32,653 nt of DNA from contig NZ_JPYA01000183.1 in assembly GCF_000750005.1 (NCBI RefSeq), forward strand, positions 1-32,653, read 5' to 3'. A model generated the notes under the pieces. It was not told the origin of the DNA. It saw only the letters and a program-made list of their open reading frames with translations, and did no database searches. Below, one piece after another: positions 25,055 to 32,653 of the stretch. The stretch's first letter is position 1. Every line of letters starts with the position of its first letter. Position numbers and translations under genes: made by a program. The DNA is from Geobacillus icigianus (GTDB lineage: Bacteria > Bacillota > Bacilli > Bacillales > Anoxybacillaceae).

Positions 25055-25202
25055 CACCATCTTTCGAAAAGGTTGGTGAAAAACCGCGGTTTCCCTTCAT
25101 CAATCGGAGAATGAGTGAAAAACAGAACCGATGCAACAAGGGTTCTCTCATTGAGAAATGACATGGTAAAGCCGTATCCACGAGTCAATCACCAGCCTCC
25201 TA
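25055..25202 (-). repeat. Dispersed repeat, single unit in inverted orientation
   Basis: Read on the minus strand this is one full unit. It starts with TAGGAGGCTGGTGATTGACT, has the core TTTCTCAATGAGAGAACCC, then TTGATGAAGGGAAACCGCGG and TTTTTCACC. It ends in a boundary hairpin at 25055-25078 (CACCA/TGGTG ends). It resembles 11291-11412 most closely. The rest of the gap, 24850-25054 and 25203-25410, contains no gene that I can support; a partial second unit may lie at 24990-25054. Confidence 0.75.
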
Positions 25203-25410
25203 AACCATACAACCGAGCGGCCCCAGCGCTAATGGACGCGCGAACGTTCATCGATTCGGGCGCTCGTTATTGAATGTCGTCGATAAAGGGAAACGTTCTA
25301 TTCTTGTTTCGTTTGCAAAATTCGGATAAAACTTGGCGAATGGAAAGGTCTACACCTTGAACGTTCGTAATTTAGGAAGAGTTACAATCGGATGGAAAGG
25401 GGAATGGACA

Positions 25411-26967
25411 ATGATTCCGATCGTGACGACTGGTGAAATGTACGCCATTGACCAAGAAGTAGAGGAGAAAATTGGCATTCGCAGCGATTCGTTGATGGAA
25501 AACGCTGGACAGGCGCTGTTTCGGGCGTTGAAAGAGCGGATCTCGCGCGCCGCTCGGGTCGCGGTGCTCGCCGGGACGGGCAATAACGGCGGCGATGGGT
25601 TCGTCATCGCGCGCATGTTGAAAAGTTATGGCTATGAAACCGATGTCTGGCTCATTCCGCCGCGGGAAAAGGTGAAAGGGGCGGCGCTCCTAGCGCTTGA
25701 GGTGTACGAGCGGTCCGGCTATTCGTGGCTGCCTTATGAGGGCAATGAACAGGCGTTTGCGGCGCGCCTCCCGCATTATGACGCCATCGTTGACGCGCTC
25801 CTTGGCATTGGCGTCAAAGGGACGGTGCGCTCGCCGTACAAAGAAATCATTGAACAAGTGAATCGCGCACCGGCGACAATATATGCGATCGATGTGCCGA
25901 GCGGGGTGCCGGCGGACGGCGGCGACGTCAGCATCGCCGTTTGCGCCGATGTCACGCTCACGATCCAATGCCCGAAGCTTGGGGCGTATACGTTTCCAGC
26001 CGCGGATTATTACGGAGAGCTCGCTGTTGTCGATATCGGCATTCCGCCCGCAGCGGTGCAGGCGAAGGCGGCTGCCCGCTTTTTGTGGGAAGAGGACGAT
26101 GTCGCGCGGACGATGCCAAAGCGAACGCGGTCCGCGCATAAAGGAACGCACGGCAAGCTGCTTATTGTCGGCGGATCCAAGGCGATGAGCGGGGCGGTGA
26201 CGATGGCGGCGAAAGCAGCGCTTCGCGGCGGGGCTGGTCTTGTGACGATGGCGGTTCCGGAAACGGTGTACGAGGTGGTGGCGAGCCGCGTGCCGGAGGC
26301 GATGTGCCGGCTATGGCCGGCGGAAGATGGCACATTTGCCGGCGCCGCCGATTGGGACAGGCTTGACATCGATGCGATGGCGATCGGTCCGGGAATGGGT
26401 CGGACAGACGGCGTGCGCCGCTTAGTAAGCGAACTAGTGCGCCAGCCAGTGCCGCTCGTTCTTGACGCAGACGCTCTGTTTTTTTGGGATGACTACGCCG
26501 AACAAGTGCGCGGACGGAGCGCGCCGACGGTCATTACTCCGCATCCCGGGGAGATGGCGCGCATCGTCCATCGTTCCGTTCGTGAGGTGGAGCATGACCG
26601 CTTTGGCGTATCGAAGCGATTGGCGATCGAATACGGAGTCTATGTCGTCTTAAAAGGGCCGTATACGATTGTTGCGACGCCGGACGGGGCGCAGTATGTG
26701 AACGCGACCGGCAACCCGGCGTTGGCAAAGGGCGGCAGCGGCGATGTGCTGACGGGCATCATTGCGGCGTTTTTGCTGCAGCATAAGGAGGTGCAGCCGG
26801 CGGTGAGCAATGCGGTGTTCGTGCATGGAAAGGCCGCTGATTGGCTTGTCCAACACGGCCATTCTCCATGGGATGTACTGGCATCGGACGTGATTGATGC
26901 GTTGCCGGCTGTGCTGGCTTCGTTGACGTATAACGAGAAGTCAATCCCGAAAAGATTCCCCCATTAG
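25411..26967 (+). CDS. nnr: Bifunctional NAD(P)H-hydrate repair enzyme
   Basis: 518-residue fusion of the epimerase NnrE and ADP/ATP-dependent dehydratase NnrD, which repair hydrated NADH and NADPH. The N-terminal YjeF_N domain (about 1-215) has GTGNNGGDGFVIARML and DALLGIGVKG. The C-terminal ribokinase-like domain (about 225-510) has GKLLIVGGSKAMSGAVTMAA, AIGPGMG, VITPHPGEMARI and the GGSGDVLTGIIAAFL active site. The start at 25411 is chosen for AAAGGGG eight bases upstream; an earlier ATG at 25333 would add 26 residues with no counterpart in the family. It is housekeeping and complete. A weak promoter may lie near 25300-25330 (TTGTTT, 17 bases, TAAAAC). Confidence 0.95.
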   Translation: MIPIVTTGEMYAIDQEVEEKIGIRSDSLMENAGQALFRALKERISRAARVAVLAGTGNNGGDGFVIARMLKSYGYETDVWLIPPREKVKGAALLALEVYERSGYSWLPYEGNEQAFAARLPHYDAIVDALLGIGVKGTVRSPYKEIIEQVNRAPATIYAIDVPSGVPADGGDVSIAVCADVTLTIQCPKLGAYTFPAADYYGELAVVDIGIPPAAVQAKAAARFLWEEDDVARTMPKRTRSAHKGTHGKLLIVGGSKAMSGAVTMAAKAALRGGAGLVTMAVPETVYEVVASRVPEAMCRLWPAEDGTFAGAADWDRLDIDAMAIGPGMGRTDGVRRLVSELVRQPVPLVLDADALFFWDDYAEQVRGRSAPTVITPHPGEMARIVHRSVREVEHDRFGVSKRLAIEYGVYVVLKGPYTIVATPDGAQYVNATGNPALAKGGSGDVLTGIIAAFLLQHKEVQPAVSNAVFVHGKAADWLVQHGHSPWDVLASDVIDALPAVLASLTYNEKSIPKRFPH

Positions 26968-27013
26968 CGAAGCCAAACGGTAAAGCGCCATGTCCCTTGC
27001 ATTTCGATTTTTC

Positions 27014-27043
27014 TCGACAAGTGGAAATGACATCGTCTACAAT
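27014..27043 (+). promoter_or_regulatory. Promoter of GNAT acetyltransferase gene
   Basis: TCGACA and TACAAT are separated by 18 bases, 26 bases before the start codon, which leaves a short leader with AAAAGGAGAGG. Confidence 0.6.
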
Positions 27044-27069
27044 TCAGTAGCAAAAAGGAGAGGAAAACC

Positions 27070-27507
27070 ATGCCATCGTTTGTTTGGCTTGAAACCGAAG
27101 AGGAAGTACGAAGCGCTTTTCCCATCATGCGCGAACTGCGCACGCACTTGGATGAAGAAACGTATGTTTCGCTTGTGCGCGAAGCTCAAGAAAAAGAAGG
27201 GTATAAGCTGGTGGCGTTGAATGATGATCAAGGCAAAATGGTGGCCGTCATCGGGTTCATGCCGATGATTACGCTTTACAACGGCCGTTTTGTTTGGGTA
27301 TGCGACTTGGTCACTGCTGCAAGCGAGCGGTCGAAAGGGTACGGAAAGGCGTTGCTGTCGTACGTGCATGAATGGGCGAAGGCGAACGGCTACGGAATTG
27401 TTTCGCTGTCATCGGGCTTGCAGCGGGTTGATGCTCATCGGTTTTATGAGGAAAAAATGGAATACCAAAAGGTGAGCTATGTGTTTTTGAAACGCCTCTC
27501 GGTTTGA
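27070..27507 (+). CDS. GNAT-family N-acetyltransferase
   Basis: 145-residue acetyltransferase. The core of the fold is visible: the strand GRFVWVCDLVT, the acetyl-CoA pyrophosphate loop SERSKGYGKALLSYV (form R-x-x-G-x-G/A) and the C-terminal RVDAHRFYEEKMEYQKVSYVF typical of the family. The N-terminal helix EEEVRSAFPIMRELRTHL resembles that of many small-molecule GNATs. It uses acetyl-CoA to modify an amine; the acceptor is unknown. It has its own promoter and ends well before a terminator at 27603. Confidence 0.9.
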   Translation: MPSFVWLETEEEVRSAFPIMRELRTHLDEETYVSLVREAQEKEGYKLVALNDDQGKMVAVIGFMPMITLYNGRFVWVCDLVTAASERSKGYGKALLSYVHEWAKANGYGIVSLSSGLQRVDAHRFYEEKMEYQKVSYVFLKRLSV

Positions 27508-27602
27508 AGCCGGCCGGCGCTGATCGATAAGGTCTCCGCCCTTCAAGATGGGCCGCATAGATATGGACCGGCATAAGCGGTAAGCGCCTGCCGATAGCGG
27601 TG

Positions 27603-27646
27603 AAAGAGGATGTCCCGCTCGCTGTGGGACATCCTCTTTTCATTTT
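27603..27646 (+). terminator. Terminator after GNAT gene
   Basis: AAAGAGGATGTCCC and GGGACATCCTCTTT (27603-27616, 27626-27639) pair perfectly, followed by TCATTTTTT. It lies 95 bases after the stop; the bases between hold nothing recognised. Confidence 0.92.
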
Positions 27647-27687
27647 TTGCTAGGAGCCCGGTGATTGGCTAACACAACCGCTTCCTT

Positions 27688-28070
27688 AGGAGGCTGGTGA
27701 TTGACTTGCGTAACCGCTTCTCCACATCGTTTCTCAAGTAGGAAAACCTTGTTGCATCCGCCCCTGTGTTCGATCGATCAAGGAAACCACGTTTTTTCAT
27801 CCGCCTTCTAGAAGGATGGTGATTTAAGGGAGCAAGCCGCTGATCAAGCCCGTTTCTCAAACAGATAAGCCTTGTCGCGTCAAGAGCGCCCCCCATTGCT
27901 CAAAAGAAACAACCGTTTTTCACCGCCCTCCTAGGAGGGCGGTGATTTCGTGCAAAATACTGCTGAGTTCCACCCGTTTCTCAATGAGAGAAACCTTGAA
28001 GCATCCGCTTTCTTTTCTGAATGAAAATGCCTCCAATTGGTGTGTGAAAGCGGTTTTTCACCGGCCTTCT
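27688..28070 (+). repeat. Dispersed repeat cluster D, three tandem units
   Basis: Three units: 27688-27809, 27810-27932 and 27933-28070, with a partial one from about 27650. The boundary at 27921-27944 is a perfect 24-base palindrome (arms CACCGCCCTCCT and AGGAGGGCGGTG). The third unit also carries TTTCTC-AATGA-GAGAAA and the distant pair CCGCTTTC/GAAAGCGG, so it could fold into three hairpins. It aligns with 3205-3341 over about 131 bases at roughly 85% by eye. The cluster ends just before the IclR promoter region. No protein-coding signal was found. Confidence 0.85.
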
Positions 28071-28092
28071 AGAAAATTATTTTATTTTTCAT

Positions 28093-28118
28093 TATAATAA
28101 GAAATAGATAATTCTTAT
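28093..28118 (+). promoter_or_regulatory. Possible promoter and inverted repeat before IclR gene
   Basis: TATAAT (28093-28098) overlaps an inverted repeat ATAAGAA-8-TTCTTAT (28097-28118). No good -35 is seen. A regulator binding here could control the IclR-pxpBCA operon, possibly by autoregulation. Confidence 0.45.
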
Positions 28119-28160
28119 TTTGGAATTCATATTCTGAAATTTGGAACAAGAGGGGCGACG

Positions 28161-28910
28161 ATGAATAAAACGGTCTTAAAAACGAAAGAACTGCTCGATT
28201 TGTTTCTTGAGAGTGAACGGTTGACGCTGCCAGAGATGGTCGCGCGGCTTCAAATGCCGAAAACTTCGGTGTATCGCATGGCGCAGTCGCTTGTTGCGCT
28301 TGGTTTTCTGCAAAAACAAGGCGATTACTATGAGCTTGGGTTGTCATTGCTAACGTTTGGAACGCTCGTCGCCGAGCGGCTTGATCTTCGCCGGGTGGCA
28401 TTGCCGGTCATGGAGCGGCTGAAAGAAGAAACGAAAGAAGCGGTCAATCTCGTCATCCGGGATGGTGATGAGGCGCTGTATATCGAAAAAGTCGAGACGT
28501 CTGAACCGGTGCGCGTGTACACGAAGGTTGGGCGACGCGCGCCGCTGTACGCCGGGGCGTGCCCGCGCATCTTGCTGGCGTTTATGAATGAGGCCGATCG
28601 GGAACGATATGTCGAACAAGTCGAGTTAGTGAAAATGGCGAAATGTACAGTGACGGACAAGCAAGTGTTGCGCCGATTGCTGGAGGAAGGCCGAAACCGC
28701 GGCTATACAGTCAGCTATTCCGAGCTCGAAAACTATTCGGCCGCCGTTGCCGTGCCGATTTTCAACCATGAAGGAGCGGCGGTCGCCGGACTGAGCGTTG
28801 CCGGCCCGGAACAGCGGTTTTCGCCGGACGATATAGCGCGCATCGTTCCGCGGTTGAAACAGGCGGCGATGGCCATTTCGCGCGAGCTTGGGTTTCGGAG
28901 GCAGGGATGA
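28161..28910 (+). CDS. IclR-family regulator of 5-oxoproline genes (KipR-like)
   Basis: 249-residue transcription factor. The N-terminal winged helix (about 8-70) contains LTLPEMVARLQMPKTSVYRM and LVALGFLQKQGD. The C-terminal IclR effector domain has the segments ETKEAVNLVIRDGDEALYIE, GRRAPLYAGACPRILLA and AVPIFNHEGAAVAGLSVAGP typical of the family. Its stop overlaps pxpB by ATGA, so it is the first gene of the operon. Bacillus KipR, an IclR protein beside the kip/pxp genes, is the closest functional parallel; the ligand is probably 5-oxoproline or a related metabolite (inference). The start has AAGAGGGG upstream. Confidence 0.9.
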   Translation: MNKTVLKTKELLDLFLESERLTLPEMVARLQMPKTSVYRMAQSLVALGFLQKQGDYYELGLSLLTFGTLVAERLDLRRVALPVMERLKEETKEAVNLVIRDGDEALYIEKVETSEPVRVYTKVGRRAPLYAGACPRILLAFMNEADRERYVEQVELVKMAKCTVTDKQVLRRLLEEGRNRGYTVSYSELENYSAAVAVPIFNHEGAAVAGLSVAGPEQRFSPDDIARIVPRLKQAAMAISRELGFRRQG

Positions 28911-29599
28911 CGATGGAGTATACGTTGGTTCCATTATGTGAATACGCGGTGACGATTCGGTTTGCCGACCGTATTGACGAACGGGTCAACGATGTCGTTC
29001 ATGAGGTGGCGGCGCGGCTCGAAGGCGCGCGCAAAGAAGGGATTATAGAAATGGTTCCGGCGTTTTCGTCGCTCACCGTTTACTACGATCCGTTCGTCGT
29101 CGGCTCTGCTGCCGATGTATGCGCTTGGCTGCGCGAGCATCTCAAGTCATCGGAACCGGTCGTTCGCCCTCCGGCGCGGACGGTCGTCATCCCGGTTTGT
29201 TACGGCGGCGAGTTGGGTCCGGATTTGGCGGAGGTTGCCCGCTTTCATGGAATGACGGAGGACGAAGTGGTGGCGCTTCATGCTGGGGGACGTTACCGCG
29301 TCTATATGATCGGCTTTTCTCCAGGGTTCGCTTATTTGGGAGGATTATCGCCGCGCTTGGCGACGCCGAGGCGACGAGTGCCGCGCACCATGGTGCCCGC
29401 CGGTTCGGTCGGCATCGCCGGGGCGCAGACCGGCGTCTATCCGCTGGCAACGCCAGGGGGCTGGCAGTTGATCGGCCGGACACCGGTCAAACTGTTCGAC
29501 CCGCACGGCGAAAAGCCAAGCTTGCTTTCAGCCGGTGACATCGTCCAGTTTCGGCCGATTGGCCGCGAGGAATTTGCACGTTGGGAGAGAGAACGATGA
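28907..29599 (+). CDS. pxpB: 5-oxoprolinase subunit PxpB (KipI family)
   Basis: 230-residue subunit of the ATP-dependent 5-oxoprolinase PxpABC, which opens 5-oxoproline to glutamate. Family features are the N-terminal alpha/beta domain (VNDVVHEVAARLEGAR), then YMIGFSPGFAYLGGL and the region VPAGSVGIAGAQTGVYPLAT and GGWQLIGRTP, which is common to allophanate hydrolase subunit 1-like proteins. ATG 28907 overlaps the IclR stop and has GGAGG five bases upstream; a second ATG at 28913 is less well spaced. B. subtilis KipI also inhibits the sporulation kinase KinA, but that is not evident from sequence. Confidence 0.94.
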   Translation: MTMEYTLVPLCEYAVTIRFADRIDERVNDVVHEVAARLEGARKEGIIEMVPAFSSLTVYYDPFVVGSAADVCAWLREHLKSSEPVVRPPARTVVIPVCYGGELGPDLAEVARFHGMTEDEVVALHAGGRYRVYMIGFSPGFAYLGGLSPRLATPRRRVPRTMVPAGSVGIAGAQTGVYPLATPGGWQLIGRTPVKLFDPHGEKPSLLSAGDIVQFRPIGREEFARWERER

Positions 29600-30567
29600 T
29601 TGATGTGCTGGAAGGCGGATTTTTTACGACTGTTCAAGATCGGGGGCGCAGCGGCTACCGGCACGTCGGCGTACCGCCCGGCGGGGTGATGGACGTCTGG
29701 GCGTACCGTCTCGCCAATGCGCTTGTTGGCAACGCCGGCGATGAGGCGGTGCTCGAAGCGACGATGGTCGGTCCCACGCTCCGCTTTCACGTTGAGACGG
29801 TCATCGCTGTATGTGGCGGTGATTTCCCGTGCATGCTCAATGGACGGCCGCTTCCGCTTTGGAAACCGGCAATCGTTCGGCCGGGGGACGTCCTAAAGAT
29901 CGGCGTGTGCCGGGCGGGGTGGCGCGCGTATATCGCGGTGACAGGCGGCATCGCTGTGCCGCCTGTCATGGGCAGCCGCTCGACATACGTCCCCGCACGG
30001 CTGGGCGGCTTATCAGGCCGCCCGCTCCAGCCGGGGGATGTGCTGCCAGTTGGCTCCGGTCGGCGGAACGATGCTGTCGGCCGGCTGCGTTGGGGGCTGG
30101 CTCAAGCGGCCAGCCGCTATATCGCGGGAAAAAGAAAAACGGTGCGGGCCATTCCAGGGCCGGAATACGGTGAATTTACGCCGGAAAGCCGCCGCCAGTT
30201 CTTTGCCGCCTGCTACGAGGTGACGGCGCGGTCCGATCGGATTGGCTACCGGCTTGCCGGTCCAGCGTTGGCGCTTGAGCGGGAGCGGGAGATGGTGTCG
30301 GAAGCGGTTGTGTTCGGCACGGTGCAAGTTCCGTCCTCCGGTCAGCCGATCGTGTTGATGGCCGACAGCCAGACAACGGGCGGCTATCCGCGCATTGCTC
30401 AAGTGGCGGCAGCCGATTTGCCCGTATTGGCGCAGGCGCGCCCTGGTGATCATATTCAATTTGCGCTGATCGCGCGCGAAGAAGCGGTGCGACTTTATAG
30501 CGAACAACAGCGGTGGCTCGGCCGATGGATCGCCGCCATTCGCTGCCAATGGAGGAGAGAACAGTGA
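29596..30567 (+). CDS. pxpC: 5-oxoprolinase subunit PxpC (KipA family)
   Basis: 323-residue subunit of 5-oxoprolinase, related to allophanate hydrolase subunit 2. It begins MIDVLEGGFFTTVQDRGRSG and has the conserved HVGVPPGGVMD, then VTGGIAVPPVMGSRSTY, RAIPGPEYGEF, RSDRIGYRLAGPAL and GQPIVLMADSQTTGGYPRIA, all characteristic. The start at 29596 overlaps the pxpB stop by ATGA, with GGGAGAG upstream. With PxpB it forms the oxoproline-binding and phosphoryl-transfer part that works with PxpA. It shares an operon with the IclR regulator and pxpA. Confidence 0.94.
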   Translation: MIDVLEGGFFTTVQDRGRSGYRHVGVPPGGVMDVWAYRLANALVGNAGDEAVLEATMVGPTLRFHVETVIAVCGGDFPCMLNGRPLPLWKPAIVRPGDVLKIGVCRAGWRAYIAVTGGIAVPPVMGSRSTYVPARLGGLSGRPLQPGDVLPVGSGRRNDAVGRLRWGLAQAASRYIAGKRKTVRAIPGPEYGEFTPESRRQFFAACYEVTARSDRIGYRLAGPALALEREREMVSEAVVFGTVQVPSSGQPIVLMADSQTTGGYPRIAQVAAADLPVLAQARPGDHIQFALIAREEAVRLYSEQQRWLGRWIAAIRCQWRREQ

Positions 30568-31346
30568 AAACGATTGATTTGAACTGCGATTTCGGTGAAC
30601 GTTTTGGCGTGTATCGGCTTGGACAGGAGGAGATTTTGTCGTATGTCACGTCCGTCAACATTGCTTGCGGGTTTCACGCCGGTGATCCGCTCGTCATGAG
30701 GGAAACGGTGCAGCTCGCCATCCGGCACGGCGTCGCCATCGGCGCCCATCCGGGATTCCCCGATTTGCTTGGTTTCGGCCGGCGAATGATGGCCGTTTCG
30801 CCGGAGGAAGTGTATGCGTACGTCGTCTACCAAATTGGCGCGCTATCAGCGTTCGTCAAGGCGGAAGGCGGCGTGATGACGCACGTCAAGCCGCACGGGG
30901 CGCTGTACAATATGGCGGCAACCGATGCCGCCTTAGCCAAAGCGGTCGCCAAGGCCGTGCGGGATGTCGATCCGGGGCTTGTCTTGTACGGCCTAGCAGG
31001 CAGCGAGCTCATCCGCGCTGGTCAAGCGCATGGGCTGCGGACGGCAAGCGAGGCGTTCGCCGACCGCACGTATCAGGCCGATGGCACGCTCACGCCGCGA
31101 AACCGTCGCGAAGCCGTCATTGTTGATGAAGAGAAGGCCATCAGGCAAGTGCTTATGATCGTTCGCGAGCGGCGCGTTCGTTCCGTGCAAGGGACAGAGG
31201 TGGCGATCGACGCTGACACCATTTGCGTGCACGGCGACAACGAGCAGGCGGTCCGGTTTGCCCGACGGTTGCATGCGGCATTGCAAAACGAAGGGATTGC
31301 CGTTCGCCCCATATCACCGATAGACAAAGCAGCGGGAGGAACGTAA
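30564..31346 (+). CDS. pxpA: 5-oxoprolinase subunit PxpA (LamB/YcsF)
   Basis: 260-residue subunit of 5-oxoprolinase, of the LamB/YcsF family. Hallmarks are TIDLNCDFGERFGVY at the N-terminus, SVNIACGFHAGDP, and HVKPHGALYN, which give the metal-binding and catalytic loops of this deacetylase-like barrel. The start is a GTG at 30564 with GGAGGAGAGAACA before it, overlapping the pxpC stop; no ATG fits the family N-terminus. Gene order regulator-B-C-A differs from B. subtilis, where pxpA (ycsF) leads. The last gene of the operon; no clear terminator before the next promoter was seen. Confidence 0.94.
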   Translation: MKTIDLNCDFGERFGVYRLGQEEILSYVTSVNIACGFHAGDPLVMRETVQLAIRHGVAIGAHPGFPDLLGFGRRMMAVSPEEVYAYVVYQIGALSAFVKAEGGVMTHVKPHGALYNMAATDAALAKAVAKAVRDVDPGLVLYGLAGSELIRAGQAHGLRTASEAFADRTYQADGTLTPRNRREAVIVDEEKAIRQVLMIVRERRVRSVQGTEVAIDADTICVHGDNEQAVRFARRLHAALQNEGIAVRPISPIDKAAGGT

Positions 31347-31385
31347 GCGGCTGAGAGCGGCGGCGCGGCGATTTTCCCTTCCTTC

Positions 31386-31415
31386 ATGACAGTCGATCGC
31401 TTTTTCGGATACAAT
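31386..31415 (+). promoter_or_regulatory. Promoter of DUF523-DUF1722 gene
   Basis: ATGACA and TACAAT are separated by 18 bases, 34 bases before the start codon. Confidence 0.6.
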
Positions 31416-31449
31416 AAAGGGAGAATGGCGGGAGAAAGGAGGGGTGCTG

Positions 31450-32418
31450 ATGTATTATGCCACTCCTGTTGTGGTGGTGAGCGAGTGTCTAGGTTTTTCC
31501 GCTTGTCGCTATAACGGGGATATCATTCATCATTCGTTGGTCGCTCGTTTAGCCGATGTTGCCCGCTTCATTCCGGTATGTCCGGAGGTAGCCATCGGAC
31601 TCGGTGTTCCGCGGGAGACGGTGCGGTTGGTCAAGCGCGGCGAGGAAAAACGGTTGGTGCAGCCCGCGTCCAATCGCGATTGGACGGAGGAAATGAAGAC
31701 GTTTGCTCGCGAGTTTCTTGAGACGATCGGTGAAGTGGACGGATTCATTTTCAAAGGCCGCTCACCAACTTGCGGCATAAAAGAAGTGAAAATTTATCAC
31801 GAAGGAGACCGGGCCATGCCGGTCGAAAAAGGGATGGGAATGTTCGCGGAACAGGCTGTTCGCCACTTTCCCTATGCGGTTGTTGAAGAAGAAGGACGTT
31901 TGATGAATGCGGCGATTCGCGAACATTTTTTGACCAAATTGTTCTCGCTCGCCTTGTTTCGCGAAGTGAAAGCGGAACGATCAATGCGTGCGCTCGTGCG
32001 CTTTCATTCCGAACATAAATACTTGTTCATGGCGTACAGCCAGACCGGCTTAAAGCAGCTTGGCCGTTTGGTGGCCAACCGTGAACGTCTCCCGATTGAG
32101 GAGGTGCTAAACGCGTACGAGCAAGGATTGCACGCGCTGTTTGCCCGCGCGCCGCAGCGGCGCTCGCATGTGAACGTTTGTCAACATCTGATGGGATATT
32201 TCAAAAAAGAAATGTCGGCAAAAGAAAAGCAATACGTGCTTGAACTCCTCGCCCAGTATCGGGCGCACCAACTTCCGCTCAGCAGCGTGACGAGCGTGTT
32301 AAAGTCGTGGGCCATTCGTGAAGAGAACGAGTATTTGTTGCAGCAGCGCTATTTTGCTCCGTATCCGCCGGCGTTGATGGACGTTCGCGACTCGGGCAAA
32401 GGAAGAGATGCGGTGTAA
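31450..32418 (+). CDS. DUF523-DUF1722 fusion protein (TudS-like, YbgA-like)
   Basis: 322-residue cytoplasmic protein with two domains. The N-terminal DUF523 (about 1-150) has conserved cysteines in VSECLGFSACRYNG, PVCPEVAIGLGVPRE and GRSPTCGIKEV. DUF523 includes TudS, a 4Fe-4S thiouracil desulfidase, and three of these cysteines are in the expected places. The C-terminal DUF1722 (about 165-305) contains HSEHKYLFMAYSQ and LKSWAIREENEYLLQQRYF, as in YbgA proteins. The start at 31450 has AAAGGAGG seven bases upstream; a GTG at 31444 is possible. Desulfurisation of thiolated nucleobases is the family inference; the fused form's substrate is not known to me. Confidence 0.9.
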   Translation: MYYATPVVVVSECLGFSACRYNGDIIHHSLVARLADVARFIPVCPEVAIGLGVPRETVRLVKRGEEKRLVQPASNRDWTEEMKTFAREFLETIGEVDGFIFKGRSPTCGIKEVKIYHEGDRAMPVEKGMGMFAEQAVRHFPYAVVEEEGRLMNAAIREHFLTKLFSLALFREVKAERSMRALVRFHSEHKYLFMAYSQTGLKQLGRLVANRERLPIEEVLNAYEQGLHALFARAPQRRSHVNVCQHLMGYFKKEMSAKEKQYVLELLAQYRAHQLPLSSVTSVLKSWAIREENEYLLQQRYFAPYPPALMDVRDSGKGRDAV

Positions 32419-32438
32419 GGGGAAAATGAATCGGCCAA

Positions 32439-32470
32439 AACGCCAAGGGGTGATCCCGCCCTTTGGCGTT
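32439..32470. terminator. Possible terminator hairpin
   Basis: AACGCCAAGGG and CCCTTTGGCGTT pair with one bulged base, about 20 bases after the DUF523-DUF1722 stop. No T tract follows on the plus strand, so termination is uncertain. The remaining 32471-32653 contains no feature I can support with confidence. Confidence 0.4.
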
Positions 32471-32653
32471 AGGCAACAGGCGAGCAGCAAAAGGAAGGCC
32501 CGCCGGCGATCCATCTCCCTCTTTCCCCCCGTCGGCCGCGCCACAGTGAATGCCTCATCAACCAAGAGCATCTCGTTTGCTGTCGCCTGCGTCACCTATC
32601 CCCTGTCGGCATATAGGTTGGATCCATCAAGAGCATGTCGCTGGCCCGCCCGC

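Noticed and set aside
27640..28075. CRISPR array
   Set aside because: The repeats are about 125-140 bp and similar over their whole length; there are no short identical repeats with unique spacers, and no cas genes are nearby.
32592..32653. End of a minus-strand gene running in from the right edge
   Set aside because: A short open frame (SDMLLMDPTYMPTGDR) ends at 32592, but about 20 residues with no known motif cannot support a call.

Overview
The window looks like a chromosomal segment of a thermophilic Bacillaceae, most likely Geobacillus or a close relative. The reasons are the moderately high GC content, the frequent GTG and TTG starts behind strong purine-rich Shine-Dalgarno sites, many ATGA-type overlaps, and a histidine phosphatase (10271-10897) that I recognise as nearly the same as PhoE of G. 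stearothermophilus. This is inference from sequence reading; no database search was run.

Layout from the left: (1) amtB, a GlnD-like DUF294 protein and a DnaQ-like exonuclease on the plus strand. (2) A gene-poor stretch (3117-3780) with three tandem copies of a dispersed repeat, joined to a fossil of a siderophore permease N-terminus. (3) A minus-strand PCYCGC lipoprotein and a siderophore-binding lipoprotein, divergent from a siderophore permease-ATPase-reductase operon. The divergent region carries three Fur-box-like sites, and the permease is broken by an internal deletion. (4) A PAS-GGDEF-EAL protein and phoE. (5) More dispersed repeats, then minus-strand feoAB, with feoB interrupted by what looks like a one-base insertion. 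(6) Acetoacetyl-CoA synthetase, a small coiled-coil repeat protein, and a three-gene ABC-2 exporter. (7) A MerR regulator with a palindrome filling its own promoter spacer, an acyl-CoA synthetase that has lost its core, and an AidB-type acyl-CoA dehydrogenase. (8) An alpha/beta hydrolase that appears to have lost its stop codon, a SRAP protein, a DCC thiol oxidoreductase and a ClpX-type zinc-finger protein. (9) A repeat copy in inverted orientation, then the bifunctional NAD(P)HX repair enzyme and a GNAT acetyltransferase. (10) A third plus-oriented repeat cluster, then IclR regulator-pxpBCA (5-oxoproline hydrolysis), and a DUF523-DUF1722 protein.

Two themes stand out. First, at least four genes are damaged: the siderophore permease, feoB, the acyl-CoA synthetase and probably the hydrolase stop. 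Two of these are in iron uptake, which suggests recent relaxation of selection or shifting reliance on iron sources. Second, a family of roughly 125-140 bp repeats with conserved inverted-repeat structure occupies four of the larger intergenic gaps. I cannot assign it to a named family; it is the best candidate here for something undescribed.
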